Below are positions 10,070 to 20,254 of a stretch of 64,000 nucleotides of DNA, piece after piece; positions within the stretch are counted from its first letter, which is position 1, and every line of letters begins with the position of its first letter. The notes under the pieces were generated by a model that was not told the origin of the DNA, made no database searches, and saw nothing but the letters and a program-made list of their open reading frames with translations. The stretch spans positions 60,121,447 to 60,185,446 of the forward strand of contig CM057477.1 of NCBI GenBank assembly GCA_030035585.1, read 5' to 3'. A program made the position numbers and the translations under genes. The stretch comes from Dugong dugon (Eukaryota > Chordata > Mammalia > Sirenia > Dugongidae).

Positions 10070-11080
10070 TGTGGGGCAATGGGTTTCTCTTTTTATATGA
10101 CCTTTCTGGCCATGGTCTCGTAGCTCCCACAAAATGATTGGGTGGGACTATGCAAATAAGGTGTGTGGAACCCTTGTGGAGTTTGGACAGTCTGCTAATG
10201 GAAATAAGATGCATAGAAACCTTGTGAGGGTTGCCAATGCAAATAAAGTACATGGAACCCTTGTAGGGGATTGGTCAGTTTTGCCATTCTGCCAGGCTTA
10301 AAAATAGCCAATCCCAGAGGTTGAAGGGGAACCTGACTACCATCAAGAAGAGCCAGAAATGGAGCTTGTCCTTTGGACCTGGGGTCCCTGTGCTGAGAAC
10401 CTCCTAGACCCAGGAGACAGAGAGAGATCTGTAACACTGTAGGTGGCAGTGGGGCAAGATGCTGGAACCAGGAGATCAGCATGAGACGGCTGCAGTGGGG
10501 CTTGTTGACCCTTGGAGCGAGAAAGCCGAGCACTTTCAGGCAGGAAGCTTCCTGGTAAAATGGGATGTCTCTGGGCACTTATGGTGGAGCTAAAGAGTTG
10601 TGACACTTGATCAAATAAGGCAGAGAGCAGGGCAGAGGCCAGGCCTGAGTGGGGCAGAAGTGGAGAGCAAGGGTCAGCAGCAGGCATGGCCAAGAGCAAA
10701 TTCTGCCTGCCTGCGGGCATGGTGGAAAAGGAGCTGAGAGGTTGGAAGTTGTCCCGATTAACAAACTGTATCCTGTCTCCTGAGTTGTTCTTGTTACCTC
10801 CAAGTTGATCCTGATCCTGAATTGTAACCCATTATTTCCCTAATAAACTCCGTAATAGTGAGTATGATCTGTGAGTTCTGTGTGGCCACTGAAATGAATT
10901 ATCAAACCCAGCAGGGGAGTAGAGAGTGCTGTGGGAGGAACGGCTGGTGTCAGAACTGGTAAAAAGGTTGGAGAATGGAGGTATATCTGGCCTCCACCTC
11001 ATAGGAATCAGCTTTGAGCTGATGGTGATTATTCTCTCCCTCTTGTGAAGTTAGATGACTTCAAATACTACCATTTTACA
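10070..11080 (+). mobile_element. Solo LTR-type element with 5-bp TSD (ERV family unknown)
   Basis: It begins TG ('tgtggggcaatggg') and ends CA ('ccattttaca'), and the 5-mer 'gacac' flanks it (10065-10069 and 11081-11085). Inside are three tandem units with octamer-like sites, a TATA-like 'ttaaaaatag' near 10299 with 'agccaatcc' just after it, and AATAAA at 10842-10847. 'tggtgtcagaactgg' near 10950 resembles a tRNA-Leu primer-binding site, so the 3' part could be internal retroviral sequence. There are no viral genes. ERVL affinity is a guess from the 5-bp TSD. Confidence 0.75.
10150..10265 (+). promoter_or_regulatory. Tandem U3-like repeats with octamer motifs
   Basis: ATGCAAAT occurs at 10150-10157 and 10237-10244, and ATGGAAAT at 10198-10205. 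Each is followed by a variant of 'tggaacccttgtgg'. The unit spacing is 48 and 39 bp. ATGCAAAT is the consensus bound by POU-domain (Oct) factors. Enhancer activity is inference. Confidence 0.6.
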
Positions 11081-11439
11081 GACACACATGGGGTTGCCAT
11101 GAGTCAGAGTCCACTTGATGACAACTAGTTACTGGTTAGAAAAGTCAGAGTCAGAGGAGAAGGTGATTTGATGATGGAAACAGAAGTTGGAATGGTGCAC
11201 TTTGAAGATGGAAGAAGGGGCTGTGAACTAAGGAATACAGGCAGCCACTGGAAGCTGAAAAAGACAAGGAAAAGAGCCTCCAGAAGGAAACAGGCCCGCC
11301 AACACCTTAACTTTAGCCCAGTGAAACTGGTTTTGGACTTCCGACCTCCAGAACTGTAAGAGAAAAGATTTGTGTTGTTTTAAGTAACTAAGTTTGTGGT
11401 AATTTGTTATAAAAGCAACGAGAAACTAATACAGTGGTG

Positions 11440-11744
11440 TACTTGGTCCCAGTTTCCTGAGGGGACCTCAGGGCTGTACAAAAGTCCTGCTGGACTGAGT
11501 TGAGGAAAACAAGCACAGACTGACTTGCTGACTTCTGGACCTCTCTTTTCAGGCCACAGGGCTAGGGAGACTGCATCCTTTCAGTTCTGTGTATCCCTAA
11601 GGATTTAGGTATAAAACTCTGGCTGCAGTAGTTGCTTGATAAGGAAGCAGAAATGGGAGTAATCTGCAATGCTTCTATGGTGCCTTTGGTTTCCTACCTT
11701 AGGACTCACTCCCTCCCCATGCTTTGAAATAATCTACAGTGACA
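11440..11744. other. Stretch without a recognised feature
   Basis: No repeat or gene is recognised between the end of the MLT1 LTR and the old L1. Confidence 0.4.
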
Positions 11745-11917
11745 CAGAGCAAGGCTTAGCTCTTAGCCTTTCCTCAAAACACATTTCCAAAAAAAAAGGA
11801 CCTAATATCTCCAGGGGAAATGAGCTCACAAGTCAAAATAACTACCTTAAAGACAACAAAGCAGACAACATAAACCACCCCAAAGGGAATCACTGGAACA
11901 CCGGAGAATGATTAAAT

Positions 11918-11948
11918 ATGAGTCAGAAGCGACTCAACGGCAATGGTT
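11918..11948 (+). mobile_element. AfroSINE 3' tail fragment
   Basis: Only 'gagtcagaagcgactcaacg' and 'gcaatggtta' remain, which is the extreme 3' end of the SINE or of its RTE partner. Confidence 0.6.
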
Positions 11949-12592
11949 AAACGGGCAGAGAGATAAGCGGCAATATCATGAAACAAGATAGAGAAGTAAA
12001 AGAGAATGAAGTGGAAAAATGTATAAAAAATTTAATTGTTGAAATAAAGAACACAGAGAAGGGATAAATACTTGGAAAGATACAGCTAAGACTAAATTTT
12101 TAAGTTAGAGTATCAGATGGAGGAACTCTCCCAGGAGAATGCAGGAAAGGATCAAGAGATAGAAAATCTAAAAGAAAGGTACCCCAAGAGGCACAGAGGA
12201 TAGAAGCAGAAATATAATTATTCATCTATTAGGGGTCCCAGAAAGAGAAACATAAAAGATGAAAAGAAAAAATATTCAGAGAAATTATGGACATTGATAT
12301 TCTAGAATTATTGATGAAAGAACTGGTTAAAAGAGCCATAGAGAGATAAGGAGAACCCTACACCTAGACATATTATAGTAGAACTTAAGAACATCAAAGT
12401 CAAAGAAAATAGACCATTTATTAGGCTAAAAAGGAAGCCGCTATAAATACCAAAGGATAAATATCATATAGACTATGTTCTGCAACTATAAGATAGGCCT
12501 ATTTCACTGTTGAGACATATAAATCTCAATAAAATAATAAATCTTAAATAAAACATTAGCTAACAGAATCCAGCAATGTTTTTATAAACACA

Positions 12593-12999
12593 TGTTATGG
12601 ATTGAATTGTGTCCCCCTGTGAAATGTGTTATAAATCCTAACCTCTATGCCTGTGGTTATAATCCTACCTGGGAATAAATTGTCTTTGTTATGTTAATTG
12701 AGATGGGACTAGTGTAGGGTGTGTTTTTTAAGTCAATCTCTTTTGAGATAAACGAGATTAAACAAGCAAGTGAGGGAAGGAGAGGTGGAGGAAGGAGATG
12801 ACAAGCCACATGAAGATCATCCAGGAACAGAAGATCAAGATCAAAGAGACAAGGACCTTCCTCCAGAGCTGACAGAGAGAAAGCCTTCCTCGAGAGCCGC
12901 GTCCTCCTAGCCTTCAAAACTGTAAGAAAATAAATTTTTATTTGTTAAAGCCATCCATCTGTGGTATTTCTGTTATAGCAGCACTAGATGACTAAGACA
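12593..12999 (+). mobile_element. MaLR-like solo LTR with 5-bp TSD
   Basis: It begins 'tgttatggattgaattgtgt' and ends 'actagatgactaagaca'. The 5-mer 'acaca' flanks it (12588-12592 and 13000-13004). It sits inside the L1 ORF2 remnant, whose sequence continues across it. A sister copy is at 33142-33712. Confidence 0.85.
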
Positions 13000-13238
13000 A
13001 CACATCATGATCAAGTGGAGTGTATCTCATAAGTGCAAGAATGACTTTAGATGGACCATAGCAACATGAATAGATCTTAAAGACTTAGAGCTGAGTGAAG
13101 CAAGAAATAGTGAGATATACACATGCACCTGTTACATAAGGTGAAAGTGCACACACAAAACACCAATATACCTTTCACAGGAACACATACAAGCAAGAAG
13201 ATGCACAGTGAAAAAATCAGAATTATTAGTTTATGGGC

Positions 13239-13392
13239 CAAATCTGTTGCCGTCAAGTCGATTCTGACTCAGCGATCCTATAAGACAGAGTAGAACTGCT
13301 CCATAGGGTTTCCAAGAAGCAGCTGGTGGATTCGAACTGTCAACATTTTAATTAGCACCCAAGCTCTTAACCACTGCACCACCAGGGCTCCA
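13239..13392 (-). mobile_element. AfroSINE, short type, with TSD
   Basis: Minus-strand copy flanked by 'agtttatgggc' (13228-13238) and 'agtctatgggc' (13393-13403), 10 of 11 matching. The head reads 'ggagccctggtggtgcagtg' on the minus strand. Confidence 0.92.
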
Positions 13393-13499
13393 AGTCTATG
13401 GGCAAGGGAAGAAAAATGGAAGTAGATATTGGGGATAAAAAGATTAAAATTAAATTAAAATGATAAATCTGAGTGTAGCATGGAACTCAGCATAATGTA

Positions 13500-14005
13500 G
13501 CATAAAACCCAGTTAGTCCTTCCATCCCCTTCGAAGGTAGATTTCCAAAATGGCTACAGGTACTTTGCAAGATCTCTCATTAAGAGATGGAGTCTATTTT
13601 CCCATCCTTTCAACTTTGCCTTGTGACTTTTCTTGATCAAGTTTATTTGTGGAATTCCTGACCACACGTCTCGAGAGATCTTGCAGCTTCCACTTTGGAA
13701 GCCTGCAACCACCACATGAGCAAGTCTGAGCAGCCTGTTGGAGGATGAAAAGCCGTGTGGAGAAAGAACCCACTGGTCTAGGAAGGCCATCATAAACCAG
13801 CCAGCCTCTGTTAGCCCATCAACAGTTAGTCGATGCATGAACAAACTGTGCCAAAGTCAGTTAAACTTAGTTTAGACCAAAAGAAGGACCCAGCTTAGCC
13901 TAGCCAGAATTGTGATCTTCAGAATTATTAGCTAAATAAGCAAATGTTTTAAGTCATTAATTTTTGGAACAATTTGTTACGCAGCAAAAGCTAACTGATG
14001 CTGCC
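13500..14005 (+). mobile_element. Old LTR-like repeat (tentative)
   Basis: The order 'agatggagtctattttccc', 'ttggaagcctgcaaccacca', 'ttttaagtcattaatttttg', 'gttacgcagcaaaagctaac' recalls a common mammalian LTR that ends in 'ttacgcagcaatagataac'. The family is not assigned. Confidence 0.45.
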
Positions 14006-14171
14006 TCTTATCCTTAGCCATTATCTTTGATGTAAGAGTTATGCCTTCTCACTTTCACTCTTTGGGCAGGATTTCTTTTATCCATCCATCCATGTATCAT
14101 TTACTGAGTGCCCATTCATTGTGTTAGAAGCTGGAGGAACAGATAAAACCCCAAGCATTCAGATATGGTGA

Positions 14172-14361
14172 TGTTGTTGTTGTTAGGTGCCATTGAGTTG
14201 ATTTCAAGTTGTGGTGACCCCGTGTGACAGAGTAGAACTGCCCCTTAGGGTTTTCTATGCTGTAATCTTTATGGGAGCAGATCACTAGGTCTTTCTTCTG
14301 TGGAACCACCGACCTTCAGTTAGCAGCTGAATGCTTAACCGTTGAGCCACCAGGGCTCATT
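14172..14361 (-). mobile_element. AfroSINE, long type, with imperfect TSD
   Basis: The minus-strand tail starts with 'tgttgttgttgttaggtgcc' on the plus strand, and the head ends 'ccaccagggctcat'. Flanks 'gatatggtga' (14162-14171) and 'gatacggtaa' (14362-14371) look like a decayed TSD. Confidence 0.88.
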
Positions 14362-14369
14362 GATACGGT

Positions 14370-15297
14370 AACAGAGGAATCATAATGTGGTATGTTGGGC
14401 ACCCAGCAGGCACACCTAATACAGACGAAGGCTTCCTGGAGGTGCTACCTGAGCCAAGTTTTGAAGGATGAGTAGGAGTTAACCAGCTAGAAAGTTATGT
14501 GAAAGTATATGTGTGTGGAAAGGAAGTGAGGTGGTGTGGTTTGGTGGAGGAACTGTAAGTAGTTAAACAGGAAGCTGGAGAGGTCTGTGGGGGTCTTTCT
14601 TCAGGGGAAAGCAGTCATCATCTCCAGTGGGTCTTCTTATTGTCATTCCCGAGACAAAAAGAAATTAATTAATTGGCTCTCTTGCAAATGAACCCATCTG
14701 GGTGTTGCCCCACATGCACTCAAGCAGGGCTGCACACGTATGAATTCATAGGAGTTGCAGCTTTGGTCAACCCAGGGTAACCTTGAGAACATTTGCTAAA
14801 TTACAAAATGCACAGAAATTGCTGGCCTAGACTTGGAGATCTCTAAACTTCTGTGAATTCATGAACGCATATTGCTTTATAATTATAGGAGAAATTTCCT
14901 AACCCATTCCTAACTCACACTACTGAAAGGCCTGGCCACTGCCAAGTCAGTCCAGTGCCCATAAAGGCATGGCCAAGGCAAGTCCAGCACCAAAGAGCTG
15001 GGCAGTAGTACAAAGACAACCAGGCAGCTGGCCAGAGATGCTCCAGGGTTCTTGTGTTGCTAAATATTTAGAAAACAGAACCCGAAATGTATCAACTGCC
15101 ATCCACAGCAGCACTTTCATGAGTCAGTCTGTTGTCCCTGAATCAGGAATAAAATAACTGGAGCAAGCCTGCCATGTCCAGGGGAGGGAGGCCCTTTGAG
15201 CTTCACTCATTGGCTCCTCCTGCTCTTGCCCATCTCAGCTTGGACAACCCTGTTTCTGCTGGGATAGGCAGCATCACATGCAGTCCTGCCGTGCCTC
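14370..15297. other. Stretch without a recognised feature
   Basis: No repeat family or exon is recognised. The 62-codon open frame at 14969-15157 has no recognisable domain. Confidence 0.4.
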
Positions 15298-16350
15298 ACT
15301 AAACAAAGAGTTGCCAAGCACCTACTAGGAGGCAGGCAATGCTCTAGGCATTAGGATTGTAGCCATTAACAAAAAAGGCAAACCCCCCCCGCCCTCACGG
15401 AGCTTATGTTCTAATGGGGAAGAGAGACAATAAATAAGAGAAACAATTAAAACATAGAGTATGTCAGATGATGAGTGCCATGGAGAAAAATAAAGCATGG
15501 AACAGGGTTTGGGTTTTTGAGAAGGTGGGTGGTTGTTCTTAGCCACCGTGGAGTCAATCCTGGATTTGTGGCGACCCCGTGAACAACAGAATGAAATGCT
15601 GCCTGGTCCTGTATCATCCCCATGATCAACTTGGGTTCAGATCATTGTGATCCATAGGGTTGTCACTGGCTGATTTTTGGAAGTAGATAACCAGGACTTT
15701 CTTCCTAAGTTGTCTTGGTCTGGAAGCTCTGTTGAAACTTGTCCAGCATCACAGCAACATGCAAGCTCCACTGACAGATGGGTGGTGGCTGCGTGTTAGG
15801 TGCACTGGCCGGGAATCGAACCCAGGTCTTCCCCATGGAAGATGAGAATTCTACCACTGAATTACCAATGCCCCCCTGAAGGGGTCAATGGGTTAGCAGA
15901 TGGTAAGGAAAGTTCTCACCACCTGAGAAGGTGACATGTGAACAGAGCCCTGGAGGAGGCAAGGGCATAGTTGGAGGGTTTTGAGCGGAGGATTGATTTG
16001 GTGAAGGTGGGCATGGAGGAGCTATTTGGAGGAATAGTGTCTAGGCAGAAGGAAGAGCCGGTGCAAAGACCCTGGTGTGGGAACGTGTGTGGTGAACTCA
16101 AAGGAACAGCAAGGAGGCCAATGTGGCTGAAGTAAAGAAAAAGAAGGGGAGTGTAGTAAGAGGAGGGGAACTGTGGGAGATGGGGCCAGAGAGGGAACAA
16201 GGAGCCCCATCTTGTAGGGCCTTATAGGTCATCATAGGGACATGCCTTTGACATTGAGCAAGCAGGGAGAAAATCGAGGGTGTTAGCAGAGGCGTGGTAG
16301 GGTCTGACTTATGTTCTGGCTGCTGAGTTGAGAATAGACTGCAGGGGGCA
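15298..16350 (-). mobile_element. L2 remnant, split by a SINE
   Basis: Read on the plus strand, 'gccaagcacctactaggagg', 'ggagcttatgttctaatggg', then after the SINE 'aaggtgacatgtgaacagag', 'agggccttataggtcatcat' and 'gaatagactgcagggggcaa' follow the reverse complement of the L2 3' region in order. All coding capacity is lost. Confidence 0.65.
15533..15875 (-). mobile_element. tRNA-Gly-headed SINE with RTE body
   Basis: On the minus strand it opens with 'gcattggtaattcagtggta' and has the B-box 'ggttcgattcc', a clear tRNA-Gly-like head. It is followed by a block shared with the RTE 5' region at 56655-56810 (plus-strand 'ggtctggaagctctgttg', 'ggctgatttttggaagtaga'), and then an RTE 3' tail (plus-strand 'gaacaacagaatgaaatgct'). 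It is a composite of three parts. A sister copy is at 35945-36255. Confidence 0.85.
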
Positions 16351-16729
16351 AGGGTTTCTGCCCACTTTACCCAGATCTTTTCAGGCAGTCATTTATCAGA
16401 TCCCCTTTGATCCCAAAGCCCTGGCATCTTCTTCATAGCTTAGCCCAAAACTCTCCCTTTTGTTTTCCACAGAGTAGGCTTTCCTCAGGTAAAGAACCAC
16501 TGTTCCCTTCTCTTAGAGGCCATGGGGTCTCCACAAGTATTGAGTGCAAAGTGAGAACCCAAGGGGGAGGTTAACCGTTCATGCATTCATTTATTCATTT
16601 TTTCATCACACATTTTGAGAACCCCAGCTTTGTGACTGTATTAGGTGTCGGGATATAGAGACACTATTGCTGCCGTGAAGCAGCTCACCTACTAGAGGAA
16701 ACAGATAGGTATCATCATGGCACTAGGAG
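16350..16729. other. Stretch without a recognised feature
   Basis: Possibly more old L2-like sequence from 16570 ('catttattcattttttcatc', 'gctgccgtgaagcagctcac'), but too diverged to call. Confidence 0.35.
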
Positions 16730-16790
16730 TAGTTCTACTCTGACACACATGGGGTTGCTATGAGTCAGAATTGACTCGGTGACAACAATC
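16730..16790 (+). mobile_element. AfroSINE 3' tail fragment
   Basis: Only the RTE-like tail remains: 'agttctactctgacacacat', 'ggggttgctatgagtcagaa', 'ttgactcggtgacaacaatc'. Confidence 0.75.
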
Positions 16791-16848
16791 ATCCTCATAG
16801 TATCATCATTATAGTCTCTATGCGGTTGTTGTTGTTCTGTGCTGTCAA

Positions 16849-17400
16849 GCCCTGGTGGCACAATGGTTAAGTACTGGGCTGCTGGCCAAGAGGTCGGTGC
16901 TTTGAACCCACCAGCTACTCCCTGGGAGAAAAGACCTGGCGATCTGCTCCTGTAAAGATTATTGCCTAGACCAGACTTACTGGTCTGACAGACACTGGAG
17001 AAACTCCAAGAGTATGGCTCCCAGACTCCCTTTTAACTCAGTACTGAAGTCACTCCTGAGGTTCACCCGTCAACCAAAGATTAGACAGGCTCATAAAACA
17101 AAAGGAGACTAAATGGGCACACCAGCCGGGGGGCAAGGGCAAGAAGGCAGGAGGACACAGGAAAGCTGGTAATGGGGAACCCAAGGTGGAGAAAGGGAGA
17201 GTGTTGACATGTTGTAGGGTGGGTAACCAATGTCATAAAACAATATGTGTATATTAATTGTTTAATGAGAAACTAATTTACTCTGTAAACTTTCATCTGA
17301 AGTACAATTTAAAAAAAATTACAGCCTTGAAAACCCTATGAGGCAGTTATACTCTGTAACATAGGGTCACTATGAGAATGAGATAGTCTCCATATGATGG
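16849..17400 (+). mobile_element. AfroSINE, long type, split by an L1 tail
   Basis: The head and middle run 16849-16961 and stop at 'ctgctcctgtaaagatta'. The element resumes at 17319 with 'ttacagccttgaaaacccta' and ends near 17400. The two parts together give the normal order of a long AfroSINE. Confidence 0.9.
16962..17318 (+). mobile_element. L1 3' end inserted in AfroSINE
   Basis: It matches the full L1 3' UTR near 52240-52630 ('gaccagacttactggtctga', 'agactaaatgggcacaccag', 'gtgttgacatgttgtagggt') and ends in poly-A at 17311-17318. The flanks share 'aaagatta'/'aaaaatta', a decayed TSD. Confidence 0.9.
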
Positions 17401-17456
17401 TTGTTTTCTATTGGGCCTATACATCAAAATCATCTGTGAACTTGAACATACAACAA

Positions 17457-17657
17457 TGTTGCTGGGTGCCATTGAGTCAATTTCGACTCATAGCGACCCC
17501 ATGTGACAGAATAGAACTGCCCCATAGGATTTCCCAGGTTGTAATCTTTTATAGGAGCAGATAGGCAAGTCTTTTTCCGGCAGAGGCACTGGGTAGATTT
17601 GAACCGCCAGTCTCTCTGTAAGCAGCTGAGCTCTTAACCGTTGCACCAGTAGGGTTC
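17457..17657 (-). mobile_element. AfroSINE, long type
   Basis: Plus-strand reading 'gggtgccattgagtcaattt', 'ataggagcagataggcaagt', then the head complement 'gttgcaccagtagggttcct'. All three modules are present. Confidence 0.92.
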
Positions 17658-17859
17658 CTTGTGTGTAATGATGCTAGAGATTCTGATTCAGTGTTTGGGT
17701 GGAGGCCGTGCTTTTGTGTTTTTGCAAAGCCCATAGGAGTACAACCCTGGTCAAGAAGTCCTCTTAGGTGGGATTCATTTGCTTACACTTTGATTTATCT
17801 CCATAGCACTGAGGAACAAAGGTTCTCAAGGAACTCTGCCTGGGTTGGAATCCTGGCTC

Positions 17860-18070
17860 ACATATATTGAGTGCTTATCAGGCATTGTTCCAAGAAGTTT
17901 ACATTTATTACTCATTTAATCCTCACAATTTATGTCGTAAGTGCTATCATTATGCCCATTTTACAGTTAAGGTGAAGGAATTTATTTAAGATGACTCAAC
18001 AACCATATTGCAGAGCCAGGATTCAAACCCGGGCAGAGTTGCTCGAGAACCTTTGCTCTTCACCATTATG
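17860..18070 (-). mobile_element. MIR
   Basis: 'gagtgcttatcaggcattgt', 'tcctcacaatttatg', 'cccattttacagttaagg' and 'gagccaggattcaaacccgg' follow the reverse complement of MIR in order. Confidence 0.75.
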
Positions 18071-18081
18071 GAGGTTTTGTC

Positions 18082-18262
18082 GGGGACTCTGGTGGCGCAG
18101 TGGTTATGAGGTTAGGCTGCTAACCAAGAGGTTGGCAGTTTGAATCCACCAGGTGCTCCTTGGAAAGCCTATGGGGCAGTTCTACTCTATCATACAGGAT
18201 TGCTATGAGTCAGAATCCACTCTATGGTACACAACAACAAAATAATAATAATAATAACAAAA
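18082..18262 (+). mobile_element. AfroSINE, short type, with (AAT)n end
   Basis: It starts 'ggggactctggtggcgcagt', ends 'acacaacaacaaaataataa', and lies tail to tail with the next copy. Confidence 0.92.
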
Positions 18263-18268
18263 AAAATG

Positions 18269-18466
18269 AAACCTATTGCTGGCAGGTAGATTCTGACTCA
18301 TACTGACCCTACTGGACAGAGTAGAACTGCCCCATAGGATTTCCTAGGCTGTAATCTTTACGAGAGCAGATTGCCAGGTCTTTCTCTCTCAGAGCTGCTG
18401 GGGGGTTCGAACTGCTAAACTTTCAGTTTGCAGCCAAGCTATTAACAATTGTGCCACCAGAACTCC
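18269..18466 (-). mobile_element. AfroSINE, long type
   Basis: The minus-strand copy begins right after the A-rich end of the previous SINE. Shared tail and head sequence make the pair an imperfect inverted repeat with a spacer of about 30 bp. Confidence 0.9.
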
Positions 18467-18469
18467 TTG

Positions 18470-18893
18470 AGTTATTACTAGCTATCAACAAAGGTGTCCA
18501 GAGGAGGGACTGGGTTGTTTCTTCTGTGAATTCTAAGGCCTTGTGCAGAGCCTGGTGTGAGGGTTGGCATTTAGTAAAAGTTTGAGGAGTTGAATTGAAA
18601 TTTATAATCCCTGTAGAAATAAAACTGAAAGGGAGGATGGGAGTAACTTTGTGCCTATAATTTCCTGCTTTATTTGAAAGTCTTAGTGTAGTAAGAAGCC
18701 AGTAGCTCACCCGATTGTTATCCAAAAATGAGCACCAGCAGACCAACAGGGAGTAAAAATAGCTCAGGAAATAGAAAATGCACAAACTGGAGAAAAAAAT
18801 GGGGCAGCCTCCAAGAGGGTTGTTGGAAAAGTTCTTGTTTGTTCCAAGTACTTTGGCTGGAAAGTTAAACACTGAATAAATACACTGTTTATT
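18470..18893. other. Stretch without a recognised feature
   Basis: It contains a 149-codon minus-strand frame (18423-18872) that starts inside a SINE and has no recognisable domain. I treat it as chance. Confidence 0.45.
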
Positions 18894-18905
18894 AATGTTC
18901 AGTAA

Positions 18906-19103
18906 AAAAACCAGTTGATGTCGAGTTGATTCTGACTCATGGTGACCCCATGCAGGTCAGAGGAGAACTGTGCTCCACGAGGTTTTCAGTGGCTGATTTT
19001 TTGGAAGTAGATCACCAAGACTTTCATCCGAGCTGCCTCGGGAAGGACTTGAACCGCTAACCTTTTGGTTAACAGCCGAATGTGTTAACTGTTTGCACCG
19101 CCC
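18906..19103 (-). mobile_element. AfroSINE, long type, with 12-bp TSD
   Basis: It is flanked exactly by 'aatgttcagtaa' (18894-18905 and 19104-19115). The middle block reads 'ggctgattttttggaagtag' on the plus strand, the complement of the RTE-derived module. Confidence 0.95.
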
Positions 19104-19115
19104 AATGTTCAGTAA

Positions 19116-19717
19116 TGGCTTTTAAAAAATTGTGTGAATTTATCTTCATGGCACTTCAGAGCTGGAAGGGGGTTTAGACATCATAATTCTTCAGCGCACT
19201 GTCTCTTTCTCTGTAAAGGCAGGAAAGTTAGACTGGCATCTCTAAAGTTGTAGGATGACTTGTGCCCACATCAAGACCTGTGTTAGTGCTGGGTCCACCC
19301 CCCTCAGCTGCCACCATTGTGATTAATTGTGGTGATCATAGAATCAAATGTGTTACTGTCTCATTCCTCTGAAATGTGCCCCTCCTTCTGTTGTAACCAA
19401 TGGCACTGCCATCACCCAACTACCCTGAGTCGGCTAGTATTGATCAGAATGGAAACCTATCGCACTGGAGAATGGGAATAGAGCAAGTTAGTAGAAAGTG
19501 TTAAGTCAATGAATTCAGGAAACATGTACAGATTAGCGAATTAGTGTAGAAAAACTGATGAGATAACAAATACAAGGCCACAGAGGGCTGGCACGCTTTT
19601 ACTCACAAGAAATAAGCCAAGAACTCTTTTCTTTTAAGCCTGGTAAGTAGGATAAGAGGCTTGACAAAAATTGGATTTCAAAAATGCTATTCCCAGAGGC
19701 TCTCAAGTGCAGTAGTT
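19116..19717. other. Stretch without a recognised feature
   Basis: A weak old MIR/L3-like motif ('cacttcagagctggaagggg') is visible near 19155. Nothing else is recognised. Confidence 0.4.
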
Positions 19718-19778
19718 TACTTCCTCATAATGTTCTCTTGATAGAGTCCCACATAATTCTTAGGGTTTCTTCATTTTT

Positions 19779-20254
19779 TTAAATTCCTTTATCTGATTTT
19801 TCCTCAAATAAGTTGGTGTCAAGTGCTTTATCTTCAGTCTCACTAATTCTGACTTCCATTGCCTCAGTTCTGCTTCTATGACTTTCTATTGAGTTGTCTA
19901 ATTCTGACATTTTATTGTTAATCTTCTGGATTTCTAATTGCTGTCTCTCTATGGATTCTTGCAGCCTGTTAAAATCGTCATTATGCACTTGTCTAATCTT
20001 TTTAATTTCCTCTATTGCCTGTTCTGTGTTTTGCTTAATATCCTCCTAATTTCTTGAAGAGTTCTGTATATTAATCTTTTGTATTCTGCCTCTGGTAAGG
20101 CCAAGAAATTTTCCTCATCTGGAAAATTTCTAGATTCTTTATTTTGGGAGCTTGCTGAAGCCATCATGGATTGCCCGTTTGTGTGATTTGATATTGACCG
20201 TTGTCTCCAAGCCATCAATAAGTTATTGTATTTATTTATTTTATGTTTGCTCAC
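19779..20254 (-). pseudogene. L1 ORF1 N-terminal fragment
   Basis: ORF1p is the L1 RNA-binding chaperone. Two minus-strand open pieces are present: 20012-20254 starts 'MSKHKINKYNNLLMAWRQRS', and 19779-19988 carries the coiled-coil-like 'RLQESIERQQLEIQKINNKM'. The start equivalent to the full copy is 'MAWRQRS', coded near 20215. A frame break lies between the two pieces. The RRM and C-terminal domains are missing because the insertion ends there. Confidence 0.8.

Larger units (their letters stand above)
9907..11137 (+). mobile_element. AfroSINE, long type, split by an LTR
   Basis: The head and middle lie at 9909-10069 ('ggatctctgggtgttgtaaa', 'ggaagaaaggtctggtaatc', 'ctctactctgacac'). The tail resumes at 11081 with 'gacacacatggggttgccat' and ends at about 11130. 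The break falls at 'gacac', which is duplicated on both sides of the intervening LTR. Confidence 0.9.
9712..11437 (+). mobile_element. MLT1-type MaLR LTR, split by nested insertions
   Basis: The left part (9712-9906) reads 'ctgaacaggggtccctgaat ... gtgattaagttaagggtctt'. The right part (about 11140-11437) resumes with 'ggaagaaggggctgtgaact' and ends 'ctccagaactgtaagagaaa ... tgtggtaatttgttataaaa'. Together they give the normal order of an MLT1 LTR. An AfroSINE, itself carrying a ~1 kb LTR, separates the halves. Confidence 0.8.
11745..13237 (+). mobile_element. Old, heavily deleted L1 (L1M/HAL1-like)
   Basis: From 11980 it resembles L1 ORF1 sense sequence (A-rich, 'agaaagagaaacataaaaga', 'attatagtagaacttaagaa'). 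Near 12550 it has the ORF2 run 'tagctaacagaatccagcaa', which resumes after an LTR with 'catcatgatcaagtggagtg'. It then jumps to a 3'-end-like 'ctgagtgaagcaagaaatag'. Most of ORF2 is missing and every frame is closed. Confidence 0.6.

Noticed and set aside
10195-10720. Overlapping minus-strand frames of 125-127 codons
   Set aside because: They lie antisense inside the LTR at 10070-11080 and overlap each other in different frames. No domain is recognisable.
15808-15875. tRNA-Gly gene on the minus strand
   Set aside because: The A-box and B-box are good, but the sequence continues directly into an RTE-derived body and tail, and a second copy has the same structure at 36187-36255. It is a SINE head, not a tRNA gene.
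18423-18872. 149-codon minus-strand open frame
   Set aside because: It begins within AfroSINE sequence, has no recognisable domain and no promoter or splice context.
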